A stretch of DNA of 64,000 nucleotides, taken from assembly GCA_963978895.1 (NCBI GenBank), contig OZ022238.1, positions 33,595,093 through 33,659,092 on the forward strand, read 5' to 3'. The notes beneath the pieces were generated by a model. The model made no database searches, was not told the DNA's origin, and worked only from the letters and a program-made list of their open reading frames with translations. Of the stretch, positions 11,566-20,929 are shown piece after piece; position 1 is the stretch's first letter, and each line of letters starts with the position of its first letter. The position numbers and the translations under genes were made by a program. This DNA is from Erpobdella octoculata (taxonomy: Eukaryota > Annelida > Clitellata > Hirudinida > Erpobdellidae).

Positions 11566-12266
11566 ATTAAACAATTTAATGAAAAAATGAACGTTAATAC
11601 TTAAAAAAAATTAAATAAAGTCACTAAATAATTAAATTATTTAATAAATACATGTAAAATATTTGTGTTTGTTGTTTATATTAATCATATAAAACAGAGT
11701 TTAGTAAGAGAAACGCCGTGCAAGCTATCGGCTGGCGTAGGCCCAAAGCGTATCGGTTCGCGTTTAGGTTGTCGATCCAGGTGTTATATCTAGATATCCA
11801 TGCTATATACACTCTCAGTCCTAGAGATCAATAGAAGTGGCACTGCAATCAAAAATTATTATATAATGAGATTTAAAAAATCTCAGAAGCAAGGACCACT
11901 TCTCAACGATGGCCGTCAGTTCACAAGAAATGTCGTGATTACTGAATTTTTTTAACAACTTATTATTGCACTCTTTAATTTTCACATCCGTTTAATTTAT
12001 ATGAAAAACGTTAGAAAATTGAAAATTTAAACACAATAAAAAATTTCATTAAATTTGCTTATATATACAACAACAAAATTTTGTATAGTTATCAAATGTC
12101 ATTTTGTTTTTGTTGAATAATTTTTATAAAATGTATCCAAAGTATCCTTGTAATTTTAAAACATCCGTCTTTGGGACGAGCAAAACCTGTATGTATGTAT
12201 GTTAACAATTTCGCATAACGCGGCGGCCGCGGTGGTCAGTATACTCAGCAGTTGCCAAAATTAGTG
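11566..12266. other. Non-coding spacer
   Basis: A+T-rich sequence with one less A+T-rich patch (about 11710-11790). No ORF, tRNA or recognisable repeat is seen. A short GC patch with a GCGGCCGC octamer lies just before the next LTR at about 12223. Confidence 0.5.
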
Positions 12267-12452
12267 TGTTAGATCCATGGACATTAATTATTAAATTATT
12301 ATTATATCTATGGACGCGGACATCATTGCAAGTTGGCGGCCATATTATTATTATTATATTTTCAGTTCGAGTTCTGACTCGTATTAGTTGTTCGTTATTG
12401 GTAATAAAGTGTTGTAGGTACCTGCGTTGTTTCTTATAATAAAGATATAACA
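12267..12452 (+). repeat. 5' LTR (186 bp)
   Basis: It begins TGTTAGATCCATGG and ends GATATAACA, next to the primer site. Its first 57 bp reappear at 15134-15190 as the start of the 3' LTR, where the initial TG has become TA. AATAAA-like signals lie near its end (about 12402 and 12440). Confidence 0.85.
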
Positions 12453-12466
12453 AATTGGCGACGAGG
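12453..12466 (+). other. Primer binding site, tRNA-Ser(GCT)-like
   Basis: AATTGGCGACGAGG plus the next A matches 12 bases of the complement of a serine tRNA 3' end including CCA. This is a typical primer for Mag-group elements. Confidence 0.7.
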
Positions 12467-12468
12467 AA

Positions 12469-13899
12469 ATGGCAACTTCAGACTTCACAGCGTTAGTAAA
12501 GCAACTCTCGGACCAACAATCAGTCCTGATGAAGATGCTGGAGGCGATGCAAGGCAGGGACTCAACACGCACATCAAGCAATAATTTGTTTCAAAACGTT
12601 CTGCAAAGGATGGACAAATTCACATACAACCCGGAGAAAACAAATTCTTTCGATTTGTGGTTTCGTCGTTTCAACGACCTCATCGACGACCAACAGCTAG
12701 ACGAAAGAACAAAAACCAAAGTGCTGGTATCATTACTGGATGACGACTCATACAAAACGTTCAACACGCACATCAGCCCACAAACTCCAAACGACCTCAG
12801 TTGGCAAGAAACAGTCATTACAATGAAAAAGATATTTTCTCCTCAGAAGAGTCTTCTCAGAAAAAGGTTTGAGTGTTTTAGACAAATTTTCAACCCTAGT
12901 GATGATTTCAATTTTTTTGCTAATCTATTGAACGCAAACTGCGAAGAGGCGGAGGTAAACAAAATCACTGACGACACATTCAAATGTCTGGCTTTAGTTT
13001 TTGCGTTCCAAGCACCTGAACTAGCCGACTACCGAATGCGTTTCCTCCGACGAATGGACGACAACGAATCAGTAACATTCAAAGAGCTGGTTCAAGATTA
13101 TCATGCGTTAAAAACAGTAAAAGAAGATGCCAAACTTTTGGAACAGCCAACAGTCATGCACCAAAACATCAGTGCCGTCAGGAGTCACAATCACCAACAC
13201 AGTCGCTCATCTTTTAAACCATCACCACACAAGAAAAGTCCACCCAGCCCTTGCCCCATTTGCAACGGAAATCACTGGAAGAGTGATTGCCCAAGACAAA
13301 CAACACAACAACAGCAGCATAAGAAACACTGGAAGAAATCGCACCGTCAGCACACGATCTCCACAGTAGCAAGTACACAAGAAAACACACAAAGGTTTGT
13401 CCGTGTCAAAATTGGAGACTACGATGCTCGTTTGCAACTGGACACTGGTGCTGACATCATTTTGGTCTCCCGGCAAACATGGAAGAACCTCGGATGTCCA
13501 CAACTCTCACCAGTCGAAGGCGAATATAAAGCTGCTAATGGTGAACCACTTCATATTGACGGACAGTTTGCGACACCGTTTGCCATCATAGATGATACAC
13601 ATAGAGTTTATCATGGACATGGCATCTGCCATGTCACAAACACCAACGATCTTCTCGGCTTCCCTTGGATTGAACATCTTCCAGAGTTCAGACTGTTTGC
13701 CAAGAAGTTCATGATCCAAACGGTTACAAATGACGACTTGGATAGCAAGAGAAAGATCCTGATAGCGGATCAGAACACAACAGAGGTAGACAAAGTGATA
13801 GCTCAAATAAACAAAGATGTCGATGCTTCATTCATAAGAACTATTAATGCACTTCTTGTTAGTCACCCAGAGATTGGCACAGCAACAACAAATGACTAG
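12469..13899 (+). CDS. Gag-protease polyprotein of the Mag-type element (476 aa)
   Basis: The ATG lies three bases past the primer site, as expected for a gag start. Residues about 40-220 are capsid (FTYNPEKTNSFDLWFRRF). A zinc knuckle CPICNGNHWKSDC (C-x2-C-x3-H-x4-C) lies near residue 265. The aspartic protease follows with LDTGADIIL at about residue 325 and LLGFPWIEHLP near 402. After residue about 425 the sequence is no longer protease but the RNase H-integrase linker, so the deletion junction lies near 13740. The frame stops at TAG 13897-13899 and the same frame continues into integrase. Translation is otherwise clean over 1.4 kb, suggesting a fairly recent element. Confidence 0.85.
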   Translation: MATSDFTALVKQLSDQQSVLMKMLEAMQGRDSTRTSSNNLFQNVLQRMDKFTYNPEKTNSFDLWFRRFNDLIDDQQLDERTKTKVLVSLLDDDSYKTFNTHISPQTPNDLSWQETVITMKKIFSPQKSLLRKRFECFRQIFNPSDDFNFFANLLNANCEEAEVNKITDDTFKCLALVFAFQAPELADYRMRFLRRMDDNESVTFKELVQDYHALKTVKEDAKLLEQPTVMHQNISAVRSHNHQHSRSSFKPSPHKKSPPSPCPICNGNHWKSDCPRQTTQQQQHKKHWKKSHRQHTISTVASTQENTQRFVRVKIGDYDARLQLDTGADIILVSRQTWKNLGCPQLSPVEGEYKAANGEPLHIDGQFATPFAIIDDTHRVYHGHGICHVTNTNDLLGFPWIEHLPEFRLFAKKFMIQTVTNDDLDSKRKILIADQNTTEVDKVIAQINKDVDASFIRTINALLVSHPEIGTATTND

Positions 13900-15126
13900 A
13901 AGCTACAACTCATCCACCAAAACTTACAAACAGGAAGCTGGCCAAAGAAACCTTCAAAACACATTTCCCAGTTGTGCACATTGAAATCTGAATTATCCAT
14001 ACAAAATGGATGCATCATGTTCGGAGAAAGAATAGTTGTTCCTGACAGTTTACAAGAACGCGTGTTACAGATGCTTCACAAAGGTCACCCAGGAATTTGT
14101 CGAATGAAATCACTCGCAAGAGAACACGTGTATTGGCAAGGCATAAACAATGACATCGAAATGTTAGTAAGAAGATGCACCCAATGTCAAATGGCAGCAA
14201 AAAGTCCAAGCCATGAAACTCCTTGCAACTGGACTCCAACAACCAAGCCATGGAACAGACTGCATGTGGACTTTGCAGGACCAGTAGAAGGTAAGATGTA
14301 TATGATCCTAGTAGATTCTTTTAGCAAATGGCCGGAGGTAGTCGAAATGCAGAGCGCATCAACACAAGCAACAATACTGGAACTACAAAAGATCTTTTCC
14401 AGATTCGGCTACCCTAAAACATTGGTTTCCGACAATGGCACTCAATTTACATCCACAAATTTTGAAGATTTCTGCAGAAAATATAACATTGTACACCTTC
14501 GATCTCCACCATACCACCCTCAATCTAATGGCCAAGCAGAACGTTTCGTTGACACCTTCAAAAGGGCACTAAAAAAACTAAAAAGAGAAGAACCACCAGC
14601 AGAGGCTCTTCAAACTGTCCTGTTTACATATAGAACAACACCCTGTCCAGCAGCACCACAAGGTAAAGCACCAGCAGAAAATCTCTTGGGGTTCAAACCA
14701 AGAACAATTTTAGAACAACTACACGCTCAAACAAATAAAGAAAAAGAGGCTGAGCCTCGGAAGAGTTTCCATAAAGATGAAACCGTGTATGTAAGGGATT
14801 TTCGTCCAAATCGACCACCTTGGGTGCCAGGTAAAATTTTAAAGAGAGAGGGACGGGTCGTGTACCAAGTGTTGGTTGAAAACATCGTTTGCAAACGACA
14901 CATAAATCAGATACGCCCCAGGATAGAAAATCACAGCACACTTTTCGACACGTTTGATCTGCCATTTACGAAACAGATTAACAACCAGAAAATAGATACG
15001 CCAAGCACAATGGTAGATCGAAACAATCACACGCTCCCGACAATGAGACCCAACAGACTTCGCAAACGACCAAAGAGGCTCATCATGGATACAAGAGTAA
15101 AGAAGTATCATCTAAGTCCTAACTGA
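13900..15126 (+). CDS. Integrase of the Mag-type element
   Basis: It lies in the same frame as gag-protease after a single TAG; the first ATG after the stop is at 13972. It has an HHCC zinc region (HKGHPGICRMK ... CTQCQMAAK) and a catalytic core with VDFAG, SDNGTQFTS and SNGQAERF, keeping D, D and E. A downstream chromo/SH3-like region follows (ETVYVRDFRP; GRVVYQVLV; KRHINQIRPR), then a basic tail ending 15126. It has the length and order of gypsy integrase. With no RT in the element, replication would depend on enzymes from intact relatives. Confidence 0.85.
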   Translation, partial: KLQLIHQNLQTGSWPKKPSKHISQLCTLKSELSIQNGCIMFGERIVVPDSLQERVLQMLHKGHPGICRMKSLAREHVYWQGINNDIEMLVRRCTQCQMAAKSPSHETPCNWTPTTKPWNRLHVDFAGPVEGKMYMILVDSFSKWPEVVEMQSASTQATILELQKIFSRFGYPKTLVSDNGTQFTSTNFEDFCRKYNIVHLRSPPYHPQSNGQAERFVDTFKRALKKLKREEPPAEALQTVLFTYRTTPCPAAPQGKAPAENLLGFKPRTILEQLHAQTNKEKEAEPRKSFHKDETVYVRDFRPNRPPWVPGKILKREGRVVYQVLVENIVCKRHINQIRPRIENHSTLFDTFDLPFTKQINNQKIDTPSTMVDRNNHTLPTMRPNRLRKRPKRLIMDTRVKKYHLSPN

Positions 15127-15133
15127 AGGGAGG

Positions 15134-15190
15134 TATTAGATCCATGGACATTAATTATTAAATTATTATTATATCTATGGACGCGGACAT
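15134..15190 (+). repeat. Truncated 3' LTR
   Basis: 57 bp matching the first 57 bp of the 5' LTR (from the ATTAGATCC block to GGACGCGGACAT), then abrupt divergence. The rest has been deleted or replaced. Confidence 0.8.
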
Positions 15191-15586
15191 TGTCTATGCT
15201 AACATGCTCGTTGTTTATGTATAGTCCGAACGTAGAAAATTTCGTTGCATTGGAAGTGTGAAAAAATCCTAGTAAGCATAGAATTTTCAGATTAGGTGTA
15301 AAATAGTGATAGGAACTTAGCATTTTAAATTCTGAAAATCGGAGTTGTTTGTCGCGAGTTATACGGCATTTAGTTTGATGGGCAATACTTAGTAAAATTA
15401 GTGATTAGTGTCGTTCATTTCTGTCCTTGGCGACTAGTATACGATTAGATTAGGTCGATTTGAAAGGTAAATGAAACAAATTAAAAAATATCAACAGAAA
15501 CAATTTCTTTGAAGATTGCTATTTTCTTTTCCGTGATCACTGGAAGTTTGATACATTTTTTGTCGAGTGGTTTAATGGTGTAGAAC
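15191..15586. other. Non-coding stretch upstream of the uncharacterised gene
   Basis: No ORF or known repeat is seen. It may hold the 5' region of the next gene, but no promoter motif is convincing. Confidence 0.4.
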
Positions 15587-17320
15587 ATGAGCGACGTTAA
15601 AATGTATGAAGAGGATGTGAGGACTGAGATAACTTCTTCTGTAATTTCTGAGGAAACAGAAATAAATTCAGATTTTTTAAAATGTTGAATTTGTAAGCAA
15701 GAAACATCTGAACACACTGCTGAAGTTGTAAGAGCCTTGCCCACTGTATTAAAACAGCTTGAAGTTACTGGTCGTTGTGATTTGGTAAATTCTATTAATG
15801 CGCACTACAACAAACATGTAATTAAATTACATTTGTCGTGCCGCAGACAGCTAGCATACCAAGTTGAGAAAAATAAAGAAGTCAGTTCTGATGAAGTTGT
15901 AGGACCAAAGAGAGCAAGTAGAGGTTCTTCTGTTGGTTTTTCATTTACCGATATGTGTTTTTTGTGTGGTAGTGACATTAACAATTCCAAAGATGTAAGG
16001 AAGGTAATGTCAGGTTTGGAGTTTGATGATAAGATGAGAAGGGTAATCCAGGATCGTGGTCTCGATGACTGGGCTGTAGCCGTTCAAGGTAGGATGAGTT
16101 GCGTCTCCGATTTGTTTGCAGCTGATGCTATGTATCATAAGAACTGCTACTCCCGTTTTGTAACAAGTCTACCACACACTCCTAAGAAAAAACGCGGAAG
16201 GCCACAAAATGTAGAGTCTCTGCAGGCATTTAGTCGTTTGTGTGACAAATTAGAAAGAGAATGTGATAATGAGTTTTACACTCTGACTGAATTGTTTGAA
16301 ATGATGGTGAGCATAGCTAAAGAGTATGGTGAAGATGGCAGAATATATGGGAAAAAGTATCTGAAAAAGCTGCTCCAGCAACGATACGGAGCGCACATAT
16401 ATTTTGCATCTCGATCAGGGCGAAATGATGTAGTTGGATTCAAGAACTACTGTCAGTTATTGTTGCATGACAAATATTTTGCAGAACGTAATGAAGGAGA
16501 AGGAAGTGCTGCTGAGAGGGTTGTTAATAAAGCAGCTGGCTTGATAATGGCAGAAATTAGAGAAATGACAGCACAGCGGGAGTACTATCCATCAAATGAT
16601 GATATCACTTGTGATGGCTCGCGTGTTTTGACACCTCTTCTGCGACAACTTTTACAACGGCTAATCCAAGCACCTTTGAAAGTGGCAGGGTTTGGGCAGG
16701 GAATAATGCAGGCAGCCAGACCTCGTAGTTTTCTGATGCCTCTACTACACAGTGTTGGTGTTGAGGCTGATCACAGTGGAAGTGAGAAATTCCACACACA
16801 GTTATCTCGATTAGGCTTCAGTCTTTCCCATGATGAGATTAGATGCTACAAACATTCCATTATACACCACAACAGTATGTCGTCTGATGTCAATAAGCAA
16901 TCTGCAGACACTGTCGAACCACTGAATTTTACACTGCCTATTGTGTCCATTTGTGAATTTGAAAAAGACCCTTCTGGTAGTATTTCGAAATTGAGCACCA
17001 ATTCTGTCACTGTGACACCCTCGGTTCAGGAGGATGTTTCTGTGTTGTCAACTGCACATTTTGTAGCAGACAATGTCGACCATAACATTAGAACTATTGA
17101 TGGGGACAAAACGTTTTATGGTATGGGAATAATTGTTGCTACCCCCTCACTCTTGAGTGTTTCGAAGCGTATTCCCAGATTGGACAACCCAAAGAAAGTT
17201 TTTGAATTATTTAGTGCCACTGGTGTTACAATTGTGCCCTTTGAAAGTTATGATTGTTCTGGCATTAGCGTAGTTGAACTTGAAAAAATTCGTTCATTCA
17301 TTCGTTGCTGCAAAAAATAA
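15587..17320 (+). pseudogene. N-terminal half of the uncharacterised zinc-rich family (fragment B)
   Basis: The likely start is ATG 15587 (MSDVKMYEEDV). The frame meets a TGA at 15686-15688 inside an LKC-x-ICKQ motif and then stays open from 15737 to 17320 (527 codons). Visible elements are a C-x2-C pair at the TGA, HLSCRRQL, then CFLCGSD with MYHKNCYSRF (C-x2-C ... H-x3-C), KKKRGRP, a long helical middle (KKYLKKLLQQRYG), DHSGSEKFHTQLSRLGFS, and FVADNVDHNIRTIDG. The reading ends at TAA 17318 without the next family block. These motifs recall uncharacterised proteins of cnidarians, ticks and fish. Apart from the TGA it is well preserved. Function is unknown. A transposon or virus-like origin is inferred only from dispersed, truncated copies. 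Confidence 0.6.
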
Positions 17321-17639
17321 ATGCAACCAGTAAATCTCTGCAGGATCAAAGACTATGTCTGTCGAAGGTGGTTGAATTGTTTAATTTGTTAACTTTTTTT
17401 TTCAAACTGTCAGAGAAAATTTCCCAAGAATAGAGATGGAGGCAAGACATATATTGGTATTGAAAACGGTGACGGTGCGTATGAAGATAAACGGCCGAGA
17501 AAACAAACTTTGTTTTTTGACGTCATGTTGAAAGGACGGGAAAATTTATTGTTGGCAGCTTGAACGTTTTTGTGACTAGTTAGTTGTGGAGCTCGGAAAC
17601 CGTCTTTAAGCTTATCTAACAACGGGAGTGATAGAAACA

Positions 17640-18055
17640 TAATAAAAAGTTTGATGGATGCATACAGGGGTGATATTGACTGTGACATGTTTGAGCCTCA
17701 AGGATCATAAATTGATCAAGCTCATCCTCAAACTTTGAGGATGAGCTTGATCAATTTATGATCCTTACAAAAAATGAAAACATCACAAATCCCATCGATA
17801 TGTATCAGCTGGTGGTACGTGGTCTACAGTCCACATTTCCAAATGTGGAAACAATCTTGCGTATCTAATGCTTCTGGAGAACGATCATTTTCTGTACTTA
17901 AAAGAGTGAAAAACTATATCAAAAATTTCATTGATCAAGATTGGCTAGGTAATTTAGCATTGCTGTGCATCAAATCTGCTGAAACAAAGAAGGCAAACTT
18001 TGACCAACAAATTGATGATTTTGCTAGGCTCAAATGCAGAAAGAGAGCACTATAG
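17640..18055 (+). pseudogene. hAT transposase C-terminal fragment (dimerisation domain)
   Basis: A frame change near 17860 joins ENITNPIDMYQLVVRGLQ to SNASGERSFSVLKRVKNY and then IKNFIDQDWLGNLALLCI. The (S/G)ERSFS-LKR-K-Y block is the diagnostic hAT C-terminal dimerisation motif. The upstream part around 17700 is disturbed by a 67-bp perfect palindrome. The stop is at 18053. A hAT-like right end (…GCGCCACTG) lies at 18472 and probably closes the element; the left end was not found. Confidence 0.75.
17700..17766. repeat. Perfect 67-bp palindrome (33-bp arms, 1-nt loop)
   Basis: AAGGATCATAAATTGATC through CCTCAAA, a single C, and then the exact reverse complement back to GATCCTT. There are no mismatches. 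It interrupts the hAT coding sequence and would extrude a long hairpin. Confidence 0.95.
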
Positions 18056-18372
18056 TGAGATGACTTAGCGGTGAATAAAACTTGTTGGAATTTTTAATTT
18101 CCATGTCTTGCAACTTTAATTTGTTTTGTAACAGTGATTCAATTTCAATTTTTTTAAACGAAATTTTATATAATAACATTATAAACCTATCGCATTACAA
18201 TCATTTTAACAACCGAGTTTTTTATGCTTTTTACACTAAAATCAAATCTTTTCACATTCCTTGAAAATCGTTTATATAAACAACCTTTAATACTGTCACT
18301 TAACACTCAAATAAACGTTTCAAGTTCAAATTCCTGATTTTGGGCAAATTCTACAGTTTCTACACATAGGCT

Positions 18373-18472
18373 TTTAGGGCTACACACCACCAGTATTACT
18401 CTCAGTGTACATGTTCAAAAGGCCCTAAAATGGTGTGCGCCTAGGCCCTCATCTTCTGTAAACGCGCCACTG
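18373..18472 (+). mobile_element. Right end of a hAT-type element
   Basis: On the minus strand it begins CAGTGGCGCGTTTACAG and continues GGGCCTAGGCGCACACC. CAGTGGCG is a common hAT terminus and it lies downstream of the hAT C-terminus at 18055. The left partner is unidentified, so assignment is tentative. Confidence 0.5.
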
Positions 18473-18625
18473 AACGCTGTTGTAATTCAGAGTTGAACCA
18501 CGTTTTCAGGGATGAAGTCCAATACGGAATAAAAAATTGACTTTTATTTCGTTTTTAATATCTTTTGGCAAACTTCAAGTAAGTACGATGATTTAGTAAA
18601 AAAAAACTAAATCATTAGGAAAATC

Positions 18626-18802
18626 TTACAATGCTGATGATTTCGCAATTTTTCTTATGTCACGGCCATCCAAAAGCGATATTTCTAGCTTTTCAAAAGT
18701 CTTTGAAAAACCAGCATATATCTTCTCAAAATCTTCAGCTGTTTTCATGCGTTTAACAGCTTCCACAAAAGTTTCAACAGCATTGGTAGCAGTCAATTCA
18801 AT
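18626..18802 (-). pseudogene. Distal part of an older hAT-like coding region split by the 18811-20323 hAT
   Basis: The minus strand reads AIELTATNAVETFVEAVKRM, then KTAEDFEKIYAGFSKTFEK and LLDGRDIRKIAKSS with a TAA at 18626. The 8-bp duplication AGCACTGG at its right edge is shared with 20324. Removing the inserted element joins it to the minus-strand frame at 20332-20509 (TVSKALQ block). The pattern TVSxALQ...L resembles the middle of zf-TTF/ZMYM-type hAT transposases, but the family call is moderate. Confidence 0.5.
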
Positions 18803-18810
18803 AGCACTGG

Positions 18811-20323
18811 CAGTAGCGGATTTATGTTTTATGGCGTGGGGGCGAAGAAAATTTTAGGAGGCGCCACCAAATTTTAAGATACTAATTTTTGGTTGTATTG
18901 AGTAAATTTGAAAGACTAACTTTTTAAATTTATTCTAATTTAGTACCGAACAAGTCAAAATTAGATTCAACAATCTAAACAGAAATGTTTTAAAAGACAA
19001 CAATTCCAGTGTTTCTACTTCAACCATAATCACTAAAACAAGAATGCTTTCTGTGTCCCCTGAATAAAAAACCTTGTTTTGCTAAGAACAACGTCACATC
19101 TATCATCCGTTTTAAAACTTTCCTGTTTTTTTCCGCTTGGCGACGCTCCTGACTGATCAAACCAGATATCACAGTTCTATCATTTGATATAATTGGCAAG
19201 CAAGTAATGACGTGTTACATTTTGATGCTGAATAGAAGCTTCGTGTTTAACAATTTTTTTGTTCATACCTTTTTTCCAATTAGAAACTCCTGAATTTGGG
19301 TCACACCATTTCTTGCTATAATTCACAGATTTAAAATCAGCAAATAACCAACAAGCTTGGCAGTACATTTTTTTATTTGTTGGTGAAAAAACCAGCCAAT
19401 TTTTTTTCTTTTCATACTTCTCTTTCCAAAACTTTTTGTGCACCAAGAAATTTGAAACTTGCGTTCAAATTCATCTGTCGAAAATAGAAATGGTTCTTTG
19501 ATCCCTGGTTGACACAGTCCAATTTTACACAATTTACGTATCAGTTTTGTGCTTAAACTTGTATTAATGTAGAGTCCTGGATTTTTCAGAAAGTCGGATT
19601 GAGGAAGAAGTGGTTCCTGAATAATATCTGCTCTGCAGGAAATTGTTTTTCCACTGCTTCAAATTCCGAAACAGTCGGCTTATGTTGCAATCCAGGAGCT
19701 GCTGGTGGTGTTTCAGTCTCAATGCGCTATGTACTGGAATGCGCAGCTGGGTGATGATCGCCTGAAATCGAATGCTTGCTTAATTTCCGAAGAAAATTCA
19801 ACTGATTGAACTACTGGTACTTTAGTCATAAATTATGTTAATTTAACATATATACTAACATCTATCTTAAAGCTTGTTTCTTTTGCCAGTTTACGCCTAG
19901 ATTCTCCACTCAATTTATCACCTGATTTGCGTTTATTACCGCCACGGACTGATTCAGCCATGGTTGTTATTTTAATATTATTGTAGAGCTTGTTGACTGG
20001 CTGGAGGAAATCCGACACTGGCTGGACAATTTGAGATACATCCTTAACAGTCTCAGGCAGCACCACCACTTACATATACATGCTCGAGCATCATTGTGGT
20101 TGCATCAGCTGGATAATATAACATCATAGCCAGATTAGTCAGTAATGCGACTTAATGCTTAATGCACACATTCATAAAAGATCACGAGCTTTTACACCTG
20201 TGATTTTCAGTGTTCATAGAAAGTGGACATTTTTGTAGTGGAGCACCAAGGGGCGCCATTTAGGACCCAACAGGGGCGCGGGGGGGCAGGCCGCCCCCGG
20301 GCCTATAGCTGAATCCGCCACTG
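18811..20323 (-). mobile_element. hAT element, 1513 bp, with 8-bp duplication AGCACTGG
   Basis: The left end is CAGTAGCGGATTTATG. The right end reads AGCTGAATCCGCCACTG (its complement starts CAGTGGCGGATTCAG). Both flanks carry AGCACTGG (18803-18810 and 20324-20331), the 8-bp duplication typical of hAT. Subterminal G/C-rich blocks GGCGTGGGGGCG and GGCGCGGGGGGGC lie inside each end. The internal minus strand encodes only the N-terminal TTF-type zinc finger (19180-19532), so the element is internally deleted and non-autonomous. Confidence 0.88.
19180..19532 (-). pseudogene. TTF-type zinc-finger exon of a hAT transposase
   Basis: Two overlapping minus-strand frames carry GWFFHQQIKKCTAKLVGYL and, after a one-base shift, WLVFSPTNKKMYCQACWLF, then GVSNWKKGMNKKIVKHEAS and IQHQN. 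W-L-x-(F/Y)-S-x6-(L/M)YC-x2-C-x-LF followed by W...HE-S-x-H is the TTF/ZnF motif of ZMYM1-like hAT transposases. Stops and a frameshift make it non-functional. Upstream minus-strand sequence to about 19960 includes KRKSGDKLSGESRRKLAKE, a plausible N-terminal basic region. Confidence 0.7.
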
Positions 20324-20331
20324 AGCACTGG

Positions 20332-20509
20332 CCTGCATTGCAGTGCTTTGGACACAGTATTAGATAAAATAAATAACTGCATTGAAAAATGCGGTCCAAA
20401 GTCCAAACACACATTTTAAAGTTTTCACTGCTGACTGTAAACCTGAAGTCTACATCATTTGGATGTTGAGTAATGATGACCAGAAGGCAATTGTGAACTA
20501 TTCTCAAAT
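20332..20509 (-). pseudogene. Proximal part of the older hAT-like coding region
   Basis: Minus-strand sequence with a decayed frame (RFTVSSENFKMCVWTLDRI; a shifted frame gives NTVSKALQ just before the insertion). It joins 18802 when the 18811-20323 element is removed. On its own it would be hard to recognise. Confidence 0.4.
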
Positions 20510-20683
20510 TTACACATCTAGCTGACCATCTTGTTAATGATTGTGCTGTTTTATAATTTCTTTAAAACCGCCTTACTTATTTTCTTATTCTCTTCGTGAA
20601 TATTTTTTAACTAGACTGACACACATTATCCTTAAACACGTGAGCAATGTTTTTATACCTAAACTGTTAACCCAATGAGATTC

Positions 20684-20795
20684 AGGTACCCCCCCCTAGT
20701 GAAAAAAGTCCCCGGATTTGTAAAAATCCCATAGGTGCTTCTTGTCGGGACTGGAGGGTCGGGACCCCTGGACCCCCTCCCTAGCGCCGCGCCTG
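20684..20795 (-). mobile_element. Solitary hAT-like terminus
   Basis: On the minus strand it reads CAGGCGCGGCGCTAGGGAGG then TCCAGGGGTCCCGACCC, a C/G-rich block of the kind seen at hAT termini here (CAGKGGCG). Neither a partner end nor a duplication was found. Confidence 0.4.
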
Positions 20796-20929
20796 GAATA
20801 AAGCTTTTCCAATCATACAAGCCAAGCCTATTCAATAAACTGAATAACAAAAGTACTAATTTAATTATTAATTGACTGACAAATAATAACTTAGGACAAA
20901 AGTTTACCAAATGGAATTTGATTTTTTTA

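Larger units (their letters stand above)
12267..15190 (+). mobile_element. Internally deleted Mag-type Ty3/gypsy element (gag-protease-integrase, no RT/RNase H)
   Basis: A 5' LTR, a perfect tRNA-Ser-type primer site, gag-protease, integrase and a purine tract (AAGGGAGG at 15127-15133) precede a truncated 3' LTR. By alignment with the 6.5-11.4 kb element the whole RT and RNase H region is absent. Protease sequence passes directly into the linker that normally precedes integrase. The remaining frame is continuous except for one TAG at 13897-13899. Target duplication cannot be checked because the 3' LTR is cut at about 15190. Confidence 0.85.

Noticed and set aside
12591..12818. Minus-strand ORFs across gag and integrase (12.5-15.1 kb)
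   Set aside because: Shadows of the clean + strand gag-protease and integrase frames.
20214..20507. 97-codon minus-strand ORF as a gene
   Set aside because: It runs across the junction of a hAT terminus and older sequence; the frame is accidental.
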